A stretch of DNA of 64,000 bases from Bacteroidales bacterium (GTDB lineage: Bacteria; Bacteroidota; Bacteroidia; Bacteroidales; F082): NCBI GenBank assembly GCA_017537965.1, contig JAFYJV010000020.1:1-64000 (forward strand), in the 5' to 3' direction. Both the position numbers and the translations under genes were made by a program. Below the pieces are notes generated by a model. It saw only the letters and a program-made list of their open reading frames with translations, was not told the origin of the DNA and ran no database searches. The stretch's first letter is position 1; each line of letters begins with the position of its first letter. Positions 24,948-35,600 of this stretch are shown here, one piece after another.

Positions 24948-25460
24948 ATGATGAATTACGCCATAAGAAAATCGACTTGGGAAGATCTTCCCGTCATTCT
25001 CCAATTGCGCGACACGGCCCGCGAGATCATGCGCAGTTATGGCAACATCTTCCAATGGCCCGACGGCTATCCCTTCGATGAGAAGTTTATACATGATATC
25101 GAAATGGGCTGCAGTTATGTCATGGCTGACAAAACAGGCGTCATCGTCGGCACTTTTGCTTTATTGCCTGGACCCGACGTAACCTATAAGGTCATCTACG
25201 ACGGCCAATGGCTCGACGACAAGCCTTATCATGTCATCCATCGCATCGCCAGCACCCCTGACTCTCATGGCGTATTAGACGCCGTGTTGGACTTCTGCGA
25301 AGCTATTGCTTCCAATATACGCATTGATACCCATGAGGCCAATAGCGTCATGCGCAAAGGCCTGGAAAAACATGGGTATCAATATTGCGGCATCATTCAC
25401 CTGCTCAACGGCGATGAACGCATGGCTTTTCAGAAAACAAACTTTATTTCACTATCTTAA
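24948..25460 (+). CDS. GNAT family N-acetyltransferase
   Basis: A 170-residue cytoplasmic acetyltransferase of the GNAT superfamily. The N-terminal part YAIRKSTWEDLPVILQLRDTARE is a typical GNAT strand-helix start. The region VIHRIASTPDSHGVLDAVLDFC sits where acetyl-CoA binds. The end, IDTHEANSVMRKGLEKHGYQYCGII, is the usual C-terminal signature. The acceptor is unknown. It may be co-transcribed with the AlkD-like gene. Its 3' end overlaps the convergent secreted-protein gene by 17 bases. Confidence 0.88.
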   Translation: MMNYAIRKSTWEDLPVILQLRDTAREIMRSYGNIFQWPDGYPFDEKFIHDIEMGCSYVMADKTGVIVGTFALLPGPDVTYKVIYDGQWLDDKPYHVIHRIASTPDSHGVLDAVLDFCEAIASNIRIDTHEANSVMRKGLEKHGYQYCGIIHLLNGDERMAFQKTNFISLS

Positions 25461-27498
25461 AGACGATAGGAAGCGCTTCGTTGCCATTCTCAAAGTGATA
25501 GGTGTTGCTTTCACTATTGACCCTGGTGCTAAGCGTCATCACGTAGGTCTTCTGAGGAGAAAACACCTTAAAGAAACCCGAATTCAATTCGGAGATTTCA
25601 TTGACATCGGTCACGGTCCTGGAGGCCAACACCTTGTTCCTTGAAACAGCCTCTTCCAAAGTTTGACCCTTCTTCACCTCATAGACATTCACCTCATACT
25701 CAACCTTATCCCCCTTGGCCACATCCTTGACAGGAGTCCAAGAGACAGGGAACGACTTGCTCTTTTTCACTTCGGGCACTGAGGCGGGAAGTTCAATATT
25801 AGCAGGATCATAGATGTCATCTTTCGTGCGATCCACGGGAACTACCCATTGCGGCGTCGTGAAGTTCGGCACCTTAGGATTGTCACCCCATTGGAAAAAG
25901 ACTCCATTGGAATACGCCAACGGTGTTTCAGTGAAGACACGTGAGATGGTGTCGTGGACGTGCTCGGCAATTTGTTCGTTGACGTAATAGATGGTATCGG
26001 AAACCACGTATTTCCAATACTCGACTGAAAATTGGCTTGACAGTTGCAGATAGTAGAGTTTGCCTTGTTCCAGATTGGCTCCCCATCCAGCAAGGGTACG
26101 GCTTATCACTTCATGACTATCCATGTTGTTGTATTTCTCGGGCACTTCTCCAATTTCCTCTCTGAACAGCGGCTCGTTGATTGTGGTGTTTTCAATACCG
26201 CCATCTGCATAATTATAGAGCTCAATCGAATAAGAGGCGTTTTTCATCGATGGATGTCGTGAAGGCATGAAACTAACCTCAAAATCATCCGTCATAGGAA
26301 CGGTGTAGTAGCCGTCACTTTCCACATAACGACGCTTGGGAGTGGGCACATATCCTCGTTCATTGGGATAGACACGCGTAAGGTTGGCAACGGCAGCTGC
26401 ATCTTGGATAAAACCAGCGAGGTACTGCAGTTTTATCTTGTTTAATATGGCCTCCAATTCCGACACCTCCATAACACCGCCTTCCCATTGAGTCAGACCT
26501 GCCACTCCATGACTTGTTTCTCCTTGTAAATCTTCATCATCCACGGTAAATCTATAATTTCTCGAGAATCCGTCAATGTCTTCAGGAAAATCCCAGAAGA
26601 ACAGCATCGGTTGGCTATCTCCATCATTGGCAATTATGAAAGGATCTGAATTGGTAGTGCTGATTACTTCGGCATGAACCTGGGCCGCATAAAGTGCACC
26701 TCTTTCCATCCGTACTTTGATGTCGCGTAAAGTATCGAATACGACAAAATTGTTATTGGGCACTTCTGCGGAAAAGACGGTAGGATTGAATTTGATGGCA
26801 TCCTGATAGTGCTGTCCCTCCAACACCTTCACCACCTTCAACATATAATTGAAGCGTGTTCTTCTGCCAGCACAGTTGGAGATGACGGGAGTCCAAAAGA
26901 AATTGACTTTCCGGCTGGGCGTCACCACCATGGCACCATTCAAGGCCATCTGGGCACCCGCCATGGGAGCAACCAACTCAGGTGCGGAGCCAGAATAGCA
27001 GATCTCAAACGAAGGACATGGTCCTGTGGTGGGAACAGGGACTCGTTCGGGAAGAGAACTCCAAAGATAGAAGTCCAAACACATCGTATAGGTGCCTTCG
27101 GGTAACTGTAGTGCATCTAGAGGACGATCATAATCAACATTGGTTTCCGTACGTTTCCAAACTTGGGTGTGCAACTCTTCAGGTTTCATCAAGTTGACTC
27201 CTTCGGAAAGGTGTATAGGCATCAAAGGTGGCGAACTTGGTTGAGTGCGGACATAGAAGGGCTTTGTATCGAGGGTGAAGTCCATGTCGAAGAAGACGTC
27301 CAGGCCCTCACTTCCCGAACCATTCACGATAAACTGTACGGTGAAGTAATGGAACGGATCATCCAAATAACTGGTTACTGTCGCTGGCAGGGCGCGAACC
27401 TTAGGGGTCAACAGCACCTGTATTGTCTGCGCCTTTACGGTCGTTAGTCCCATAATAAGAGCAACAGCCAAAACTAAAATTCTATTGTTGAGTTTCAT
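25444..27498 (-). CDS. large exported protein, possibly TANFOR-domain type
   Basis: A 684-residue protein with a signal peptide (residues 1-23, ending VKA). I do not recognise a characterised function. The first ~190 residues (TIQVLLTPKVRALPATVTSYLDDP, then GLDVFFDMDFTL and ICYSG) resemble the Bacteroidota TANFOR-type domain; this is a pattern judgement. The rest looks like a string of Ig- or fibronectin-like beta domains. There is no T9SS sorting domain, so it is probably periplasmic or held by the outer-membrane protein encoded 31 bases upstream, with which it is likely co-transcribed. Confidence 0.75.
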   Translation of the reverse strand: MKLNNRILVLAVALIMGLTTVKAQTIQVLLTPKVRALPATVTSYLDDPFHYFTVQFIVNGSGSEGLDVFFDMDFTLDTKPFYVRTQPSSPPLMPIHLSEGVNLMKPEELHTQVWKRTETNVDYDRPLDALQLPEGTYTMCLDFYLWSSLPERVPVPTTGPCPSFEICYSGSAPELVAPMAGAQMALNGAMVVTPSRKVNFFWTPVISNCAGRRTRFNYMLKVVKVLEGQHYQDAIKFNPTVFSAEVPNNNFVVFDTLRDIKVRMERGALYAAQVHAEVISTTNSDPFIIANDGDSQPMLFFWDFPEDIDGFSRNYRFTVDDEDLQGETSHGVAGLTQWEGGVMEVSELEAILNKIKLQYLAGFIQDAAAVANLTRVYPNERGYVPTPKRRYVESDGYYTVPMTDDFEVSFMPSRHPSMKNASYSIELYNYADGGIENTTINEPLFREEIGEVPEKYNNMDSHEVISRTLAGWGANLEQGKLYYLQLSSQFSVEYWKYVVSDTIYYVNEQIAEHVHDTISRVFTETPLAYSNGVFFQWGDNPKVPNFTTPQWVVPVDRTKDDIYDPANIELPASVPEVKKSKSFPVSWTPVKDVAKGDKVEYEVNVYEVKKGQTLEEAVSRNKVLASRTVTDVNEISELNSGFFKVFSPQKTYVMTLSTRVNSESNTYHFENGNEALPIVFKIVK

Positions 27499-27529
27499 AT
27501 CAAGATTTGTTTTTTAAGATTCTGAATTG

Positions 27530-29491
27530 TTATCTACTTTTTTTTGATTTAATCAAGCGCGAAGCGAATCTATAGCTGTATTCCACCATGAAACGCACAT
27601 CGGTATTGACCGCCACGTGCTGGCCAATGATGATGTTATCGCTATAATTACTGATAGCTAAGAAGGCAGATGCATTGTGGCGATCCTTATAATTCAACGA
27701 GGCACCCAGACGGGCGGAGACGGAGAAGTCGTTGGTTATCTCGGAACTTGCTGTTAAGCCCGTGCGACGTGCAAGTTGGTCCAAAACTTGTCTCTCTGAG
27801 TCGGTCAACTCTTGTGCTTCCGTCTTCTGAATGTTATATGCCATCATCAGTCTGGCATTGCCAGAAAGAATCAAGTTATCCCTTTGAATAATATTATAGG
27901 CAGTACCACCCGAGATGCAGTGGGAGTTGTAGTTGTTACTAAAGGAGCGTGACAAGGAATAGTCGTAATTGGCATCAAGCGAGAGTCGCGAACGTGTCAG
28001 ATAGACATTATAACCAAGGCCAAAGCTCGTAGTGGTGACATTGAGATTCATTCCCTCCATTTGCTTGTTACGGTTCTTGTTCTGCAACAAATTGAGATTC
28101 AAACTAAAAGTATGGCTATTGCCAAGCGTTAAGGTATAACTGGGCGAGAGGTTGATGGAATGGGTGATCTGATTGATGCGAAGGTTTTCTGGAACGACCA
28201 TCAGACCATCCAGTTGTTTCTGCGTCACGCCGTTGTACATGGCAGCCAAGGCTATATTATCACCAAAGAAATTGTTCCAGCTGATAGAATAGGAACCCAC
28301 TCGATTGGTATATAACTGTTTCTTGTCCATATTGTCATGTTGCAGGAAGCCGCTCAGGTTCAGGAAAGCGGTGTTCCCAAACAAAGATGTAGAAAGATTG
28401 CCGCCATAAGACTCGGAGTTTTGGTTGAATCCGTTGGCACCTAATGAGGTATAATCGGGCTGCACAAAACGGTAAGTAAACGTTGCGGAGACAGGACTGA
28501 AATTCAAATACAACAAAGCGTCACCAGCAAAACGAACCTCACTGCCATAACGGACATTGTAAAAACCTGAATTCCGCAATCCACCCATGATTTTGTTGGC
28601 TTTGGCAACATCCTCGCTTCCTTCCAGCACCACTTCCTCTCGAGCAATGTCGGGTGTAAATAAGCTGGCACCCAGATTGGCTTCAAACATCGCCCATTTG
28701 CCAAAGGAGAAATGCCCTTTCAAACCCAACGCCAGGTTTTCTTTACCTTTTACCGTGGAGTCACGCACAATGAGCGAGGTGTCAATCACATTGGAAGAAT
28801 ACACGTTGTACACATACCACTCCGATGGCAAGCTGTTCAGGTCGTCAGCAGCATGGAGAAGGCTAAGGTCCATATAGTTGCGCATACTACCAATAGCGAT
28901 GTGGGCAGCGTATGCCTTACGCTTGAACTGCGGGATGGTTGTATAAGCCACATTGTTCATACCCAGCAACGAGTCGGAAAGGTATTGGATGGCATCGCGG
29001 TCATCAAGCGTGGAACTGAAGGTGGTGGCGTGATTGAAATTGCCGTAGAAACCTCCAAAACGAAGCTTGTTCCCTTTATACTCCATGCCTACACCATCGA
29101 AGGAAATACCATTATAGGTATAGTTGGAGAAACTCATACTAGCCGTGCCAAAATAAAAGGTGAAGTTTTTCCACGAGGGCCTGAAGTTTGCCATGAAATT
29201 CGGCTTGGAAAAGGCGAACTGTTTGGCGCTCACGTTGATAAAATTGACATTCATCGGGACACTGATGCCATAGACGTTCAGTGTCATATTGGCATAAGCA
29301 ACGGACGAGAATGGGGAGTTGTAATGCAAGCCACTATTCCACGATGTGGTTACCTGTGTTCCGACCGTACCTGAAATGGTCAGCGGGTCAACTAAAGTTT
29401 GACGTTCAGGATTCTGTGCCATTAGGGTTAATGGAAGGCCGAACAACAACGAAAAACAAAGGAAATACAAAAAATGTAAACAACGTTTCAT
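27530..29491 (-). CDS. predicted outer-membrane beta-barrel protein
   Basis: A 653-residue protein with a signal peptide (to about residue 25, LMAQ). The remainder is rich in alternating aromatic and polar strands (SMSFSNYTYNGISFDG, NKLRFGGFYGNFNH, RLSLDANYDYSLS), and it ends in a basic tail after a strand with aromatic residues (VEYSYRFASRL). This is the appearance of an outer-membrane beta barrel. No named family is evident. It sits between the 2063-residue repeat protein and the exported protein at 25444, suggesting an envelope assembly. Confidence 0.78.
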   Translation of the reverse strand: MKRCLHFLYFLCFSLLFGLPLTLMAQNPERQTLVDPLTISGTVGTQVTTSWNSGLHYNSPFSSVAYANMTLNVYGISVPMNVNFINVSAKQFAFSKPNFMANFRPSWKNFTFYFGTASMSFSNYTYNGISFDGVGMEYKGNKLRFGGFYGNFNHATTFSSTLDDRDAIQYLSDSLLGMNNVAYTTIPQFKRKAYAAHIAIGSMRNYMDLSLLHAADDLNSLPSEWYVYNVYSSNVIDTSLIVRDSTVKGKENLALGLKGHFSFGKWAMFEANLGASLFTPDIAREEVVLEGSEDVAKANKIMGGLRNSGFYNVRYGSEVRFAGDALLYLNFSPVSATFTYRFVQPDYTSLGANGFNQNSESYGGNLSTSLFGNTAFLNLSGFLQHDNMDKKQLYTNRVGSYSISWNNFFGDNIALAAMYNGVTQKQLDGLMVVPENLRINQITHSINLSPSYTLTLGNSHTFSLNLNLLQNKNRNKQMEGMNLNVTTTSFGLGYNVYLTRSRLSLDANYDYSLSRSFSNNYNSHCISGGTAYNIIQRDNLILSGNARLMMAYNIQKTEAQELTDSERQVLDQLARRTGLTASSEITNDFSVSARLGASLNYKDRHNASAFLAISNYSDNIIIGQHVAVNTDVRFMVEYSYRFASRLIKSKKSR

Positions 29492-29602
29492 GGCATGGAT
29501 TTTCGTTATTATTGAATTTGTTTTGCAATAATACGAATTAAAAAATTAAAATTCTTTATTTTCCATAAAAAAATATCGCTGACTGCTAAAACTATTAAAA
29601 AG

Positions 29603-29638
29603 AAATTCCCCGCCACAAAAATTTGTGGCGGGGAATTT
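29603..29638 (-). terminator. strong terminator after the 2063-residue repeat protein gene
   Basis: A 17-bp perfect inverted repeat (29603-29619 and 29622-29638) with a 2-base loop contains the GC core CCCCGCCAC. On the minus strand it is followed by TCTTTTTAA. It lies 21 bases past the stop at 29659 and separates that gene from the two downstream. Confidence 0.88.
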
Positions 29639-29658
29639 TCGGTATTTTGAAAAAGGTT

Positions 29659-32600
29659 TTACTTCTTCACAAATTTTCTGATTTCAACAGCGCTGTCGGT
29701 GGTTAGGCGAATGACGTAAGTTCCGATAGCAAAGTTCTCAACATTGATTTCAATCATTTCGGAACAATTGCTCTGTTGGCTAACCAAAGCTCCATTGATG
29801 GTGTAGATCTCAAGCATCTTGACGGGCTCAGAAGCTTCAATGTTCAGCTTGTACTTAGCGGGGTTCGGGAACAATGAAACCGTGAAGCCGGTGTGTTCGG
29901 CAACGCCTTCCCAATGACGCAAATGAGCGACGTAGTTGCATGATTCTGTCACAACAAAGGAGAAGCTCGCCTCTTCAGAAACCACTTGGCCGTTTAATGT
30001 CCAATTGACGAATTGGTATTCGTTGAACGGGATGACGGTCAGCGTACAAGTCTCGCCATAGTTGTAGAAGCCAATGCCTTCGATATCGCCTGAGTCTTCG
30101 GGATCTGTTTTGGCCTTGATTTCAAAGGCAGCGAGGCTGAAGTTGGCGACATAAGCGGCGGCTTCAGTCACGACGAAGCTGTAGCTTGCATCGGTACTCA
30201 CCACCTCGTTGTCTTTCGTCCAGTTGACGAAGGTGTAACCCTCGGCGGCGGTGGCCGTCAACGTGCAAGTGAAGAAGTGGTTGTAGGTGCCGGCGCCCTC
30301 CACGGTACCACCCTCGGTCGGGTTGGCCGTGGCAGTGATCTCATAAGTTGCCAACGTGAATCTAGCAACCAGCGTCCTGGCTCCGGTAACAGTGAACTCG
30401 TACGTGGCGTCGGTGGAGACCGTCATTCCGTTTTCAGTCCATCTTTCGAAAGTATAGCCATTATTGCTCGTTGCCTTCAGTGTACAGCTCTCGCCGTAGT
30501 TGTAGGTACCAGCTCCATCAACGGTGCCGCCGTTAGACGGGTTGGCTGTCGCCACGATCTCGTAGCTGTTTAGCTCGAAGGTGGCGACCAGCGTCCTGGC
30601 TCCCGTCACCGTGAACTCGTACGTGGCGGCGGTCCCGACGGTCTCGCCGTCCTCGGTCCAGCCGGCAAACGTGTAGCCCTCGGCGGCCGTGGCGGTCAGC
30701 GTGCAGGTCTCACCGTGGTTGTATGTACCGGTGCCGTTGACGAGGCCTTCGCCCGTCACCGTGCCGCCCTCGGCGGGTTCGGCAGTCGCCGTGACCTCGT
30801 AGCTGTTCAGCTCGAAGGTGGCGACCAGCGTCCTGGCTCCCGTCACCGTGAACTCGTACGTGGCGGCGGTCCCGACGGCCTCGCCGTCCTCTGTCCAGCC
30901 GGCAAACGTGTAGCCCTCGGCGGCCGTGGCGGTCAGCGTGCAGGTCGTGCCGTGGTTGTATGTACCGGTGCCGTTGACGAGGCCTTCGCCCGTCACCGTG
31001 CCGCCCTCGGCGGGTTCGGCAGTCGCCGTGATCTCGTAGCTGTTCAGCGTGAAGTTGGCAACCAGCGTCCTCCTGCCTGTCACCGTAAAGCTATAAACGG
31101 CATCCGTAGAGACTTGGTTTCCATTCTGCGTCCATTTGACAAAGGTATATCCATCGGCTGCAGTAGCGGTCACCGTCGCAGTAGAGCCGTACTCGTACGA
31201 TCCTGTACCTGTGACAGTACCGCCTGCTTCAGGATTCGCTTTTGCAGTAATAGTGTATCTCTTCTTAGAAAATTCTGCCTCGTATGTTCCAGCTTCAGTG
31301 ACTGTAAAGGTAAAGGAGTTTTCGGTGGTCACTTGACTGCCGTCCTTGGTCCAATTGATGAAGGAATAGCCCTCATTGGCTATGGCCGTCAATGTGCAGT
31401 CCTCGCCGTGGTAGTAAGTGCCGGCGCCCTCAATGGTGCCACCCTCGGTCGGGTTGGCCGTAGCCTCGATCTCGTAGCTGTTCAGCGTGAAGTTGGCAAC
31501 CAGCGTCCTTGCGCCTTCCACCGAGAAACTAATGGTCGTATCAGTGGTGAAAATCGTTCCGTCTTCGCTCCAGCCCGTAAAGGTGTAGCCCTCGTTGGCC
31601 CTCGCCGTCAGTTCGCAGGTTGAGAAGTGGTTGTATGTTCCAGAACCATCGACAAGACCTTCGCCCCTGACGGTGCCGCCCTCGGTCGGGTCAGCCGTCG
31701 CTGTAATCGTGTAGCTGTTGAGTGCGAAGTGAGCCGTAAGCGAGACCGCTCCCGTGACAGTAAAGCTATACGTGGCAGTCGTGCTCACCACTTGACCATC
31801 CTCGATCCAGTTGACGAAGTGATAACCCACGCTTGGCACAGCGGTAAGGGTACAACCATCGCCGTAATTGAATGTTCCAGAGCCGTCAACGATGCCATCA
31901 CCTGTGATGGTGCCACCTTCAATTGGGTCAATCGTGACGACGGCAACCTCGTAGGAGTCGATCTCAAAATTGGCGACCAAGAACCGTTCGTCGGTCACCT
32001 GGAAGATATAGATAGAGTCGGTAGAAACCACCTCTCCGTCCTCGCTCCAGTTCATGAAATGGTAGCCCACGCTGGGCGTCGCCTTCACTTCGCAGTTCGA
32101 TAAGTATTCGAATGTTCCTACACCATTGACAAAGCCCTCGGCTATAACGGCGCCGCCCTCGATCGGGTTGGCAGTCGCCGTAATCTTAAAGCTATCCAGC
32201 TCGAAGTTGGCAATAAACTCGATTTCACCCCCTTCAGGATACAAGTCAGTCAAAATATGGTCAATGTTCATCGTGAAATTATAGACAGTGTCTCTGGATA
32301 GTTCCAAAGAAGGATTACCATCTTCATTTAAAGTTGTCCATTTGACGAAACGATATCCCCAATAAGGCCTGGCTTTGAGGATGACTTCTTCACCATAATG
32401 GATAATTTGGCTGTTGTCGCTATCCACCCAAGCATAGCCGTAGCCTTCGGGATAGGCCGTGATAGCGGGATAATACTCAATAAGCTGGAAGTTGGCAAAG
32501 AGCGTTCTCTCGCCTTCCACCACGAATTCCAAGGTGGCGTCGGTAGAGACCACGACAGAGTCTGCCGTTGCAGTATTTTCAGTCCAATTCACGAAAATAT

Positions 32601-35600
32601 AGCCTTCGGAGGGTAAAGCAGTGAGCGTGCATGTTTCACCATTTTCGAATTCTCCAACGCCGTCGATGAGGCCTCCACCCGTGATGGTGCCGCCATTGCT
32701 CGGATTGGCCGTCGCCGTGATGGAGTAAACCAAGGCTTCTGTGGTGAATTCAATGGTGGTGCTGGCCAGATTTTCGTCATAATTCCCGTTGGTAGCATCG
32801 ATGCCGCAAGATGGAACCACAAACGCCTGATAGGTAGTGTGGGGCTGGAGATTCGTGAGTATGAAAATAGTATCAGAAGCCTGCACAACCTGGTCTGGTT
32901 CGGCTGCTGGCGTTGGAACCGAAGGCACTGCATGGTAGTAAACGTACCATAAGTCTGCATTGGCATTCTCGATCCAGCTGAGGGTGGCTTGGTTGGTACC
33001 GACCTCGGTGGCGGTCAACTCGGTGGGTTGCTCGCACGCTACATTAAAGTTGGCAGTAAAATAAACGATGATGTGATCCAAACCATTTTCCAAGTCATCC
33101 ACACTTTCATTCACTTGACTCAGGAACGCGGAATCCACTAAGAAAGTGTAATGGGTGGAATCGGCAGCAAGCGTAAATGCCGATTTGGCATAAGATTCTC
33201 CCTCAACGGTCCATTTGTCGAAGACAAAACCATCGTTGATAGACGTATTGAGGGTGACCGTATCGCCTATAACAAAGGAACTATATGTCATCAGATCGTT
33301 CGAATCGTCACCAAAGTAAGGAGTGCCACCATCCTCAGGCATTGCATTCACATAGGCTGAATAATAGATGGTCGAGAAGTAGGCTGCGAAATTGACATTG
33401 CCTGTGACGACAAAGCTAATTTCGGTTTGGTTATACCAATCATTACCCTGCGCCCAGTAAGAGAACATGTAACCCAGTTTGGTCGTGACGGTCAGGGTAC
33501 AGCTGTCTCCCGGTAGGTAGGTACCCGTTCCTGTCACGATACCAGCCCCCTCGGGATAGCAAGTGACGGAGATTTCGTAGCCTGCGGTCGTGGTAAACTC
33601 GATGGTAGCGCTGGCCACATTTTCGTCATAGTTCCCGTTGGTAGCATCGATGCCGCAGGATGGAATCACAAACGCCTGATAGGTGGTGCTGGGAACGAGA
33701 TCCGTGAGCATGAAAATAGTATCAGAAGCCTGCACGGACTGATACGGATCGGCTCCCGTAGCCCCAGTCGATGGCTTGGGACGATAGTAAACGTCCCATG
33801 ACTCGGAGATGCCGTTCTCGATCCAACTGAAGGTAGCATTGTCGGGACCCACCTCAATGGCTTCAAACTGTGTCGGCTGTTTGCATGAAACTTTATAATT
33901 GGCAATAAAATTAATGGCAATGTTTCCGGAATCATCTAAGTTTTCTTCCACGCTCGCATATACATTGTTCAAGAAGACGGAGTCCACTATAAATGTGTAA
34001 TTAGCGGAATCGGTGGGAAGCTCAAATTCGGATTTGGCTTCAATCCATCCCCTAACGGTCCATTTGACGAACTCGTAACCATCGTTTAAGTAAGCATGAA
34101 GCGTAACTGTATCGCCTATTTTGATGAATCTCTCATTTTCATCTTCATCATCACCAAAAGTAGTATAGCCGACATCCTCGGGTAAGGATATCACATAGGC
34201 GTGGTAATAATTTGGCTGGAAGCGGGCTTCGATGAAGGCACTATCGGCAACGGTGAAGCTGTACGGATTGTCGAAAACAGCCGACTGTTGGTCTCGGAGC
34301 CAGCTCCAAAAGTAGTAGCCAATGTTAGGCGTGGCGGTTAGTGTGCAGGTGTCGCCATATCGGTAGAGACCCGCACCAGAAACAGTACCGCCGCCTAGGG
34401 GATCGGACGTGGTTGTAATCTCGAAGCTCTCTTTTTCGAAGTGAGCAGTAAACATTGCTAAAAGGCTTTCGCTGAATTCATCGAATTCAACGCCTTCGAA
34501 AACGCGGTTCAAGAAATCGAAATCCAAGATGATGGTGTCTTGGGGGCGAGCGGGGTCAAGCACAAACTGGCCTTTGTGTTGTTCAATACCCTCGACAGTC
34601 CAATTCACGAACTTGTATCCATGGTTGGGCTTGGCTATGAGGACAATCGAATCGCCTACCATGGGGTAAGAATCATCATCTTCACCTAACTCAACAAACT
34701 CAACCGTACCACCCTCCTCAGGATCGGCGTATATATCTACACTGATACCGCCCAGCTCGAAATGAGCTGTGAATTGTGCAGTGTCGGAGACAGAGAAAAG
34801 CTCGTCGGTGGCAGATAAGACGAGCGGGTTGTCATAAGCAAATTCTTCTCCATTTAAATACCACCCATTGAAAGAATAGCCAATGTTGGGCTTGGCTCTC
34901 AGGGTAATAGTTTGTCCTTCCCCATAGGTACCCCCGCCGCTAACAGTGCCAGCATCGACTGGATCAACCGTGACATTAATATGGTAGTAAGCAATATCGG
35001 GTTTGGTTAGGCAGTGCGACCAGTATATCGTCTGGGTCTCAGCACCCGTGCCGAGGATCTCAACGCCATACTCATACGAGCCTTCCGCATAATTGAGCCA
35101 ATTTTCATCGATGAATTGGTTGCCCGACACGTTTGAGGCAATTAATTCCTGGTTGGAAGTCACGCCATAGCATCTGTCAAGATAGATGTTGAAGCGGGTA
35201 TTGGCATCTATCTCGATATCAAAAGCCGCGGGTGTGGCAAGGCCGGTAAAGACCACATCATCCAAAAAGAAGGCGTCTCCATATCCTTCATCGGATACGT
35301 CCTTTGAAAATGACCAAATAAATGTATGCGAACCTGCACTTACCTGATAAGTGTAAGTGTCCCACGATTCTATACCACCATAGCTGAACTGTTCAACACT
35401 GTCGATGTAGAAAGTGCACAGATCATACGAATTGCCATAGGATGTTTCTCCAAAGCAACCGGCAAAGAAACTGATGGTACCAGCTTCTACAAAATCAACC
35501 GTAGCTTGTAAGGAGGACATGGAATTATCCACACCCTTGTTGCCACTCATCAGACATTTTCCACTGGGGCAGCCAGGGAAATCCGTCGAGTCAAGGGTCG

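Noticed and set aside
30574-31047. tandem repeat considered as a CRISPR-like array
   Set aside because: The unit is 237 bp, coding and continuous, with no short repeat-spacer structure.
30715-31623. 302-codon plus-strand open frame within the giant repeat gene
   Set aside because: It is a repetitive antisense shadow; its pseudo-repeats mirror the InlB B-repeats on the minus strand, and there is no promoter or start signal.
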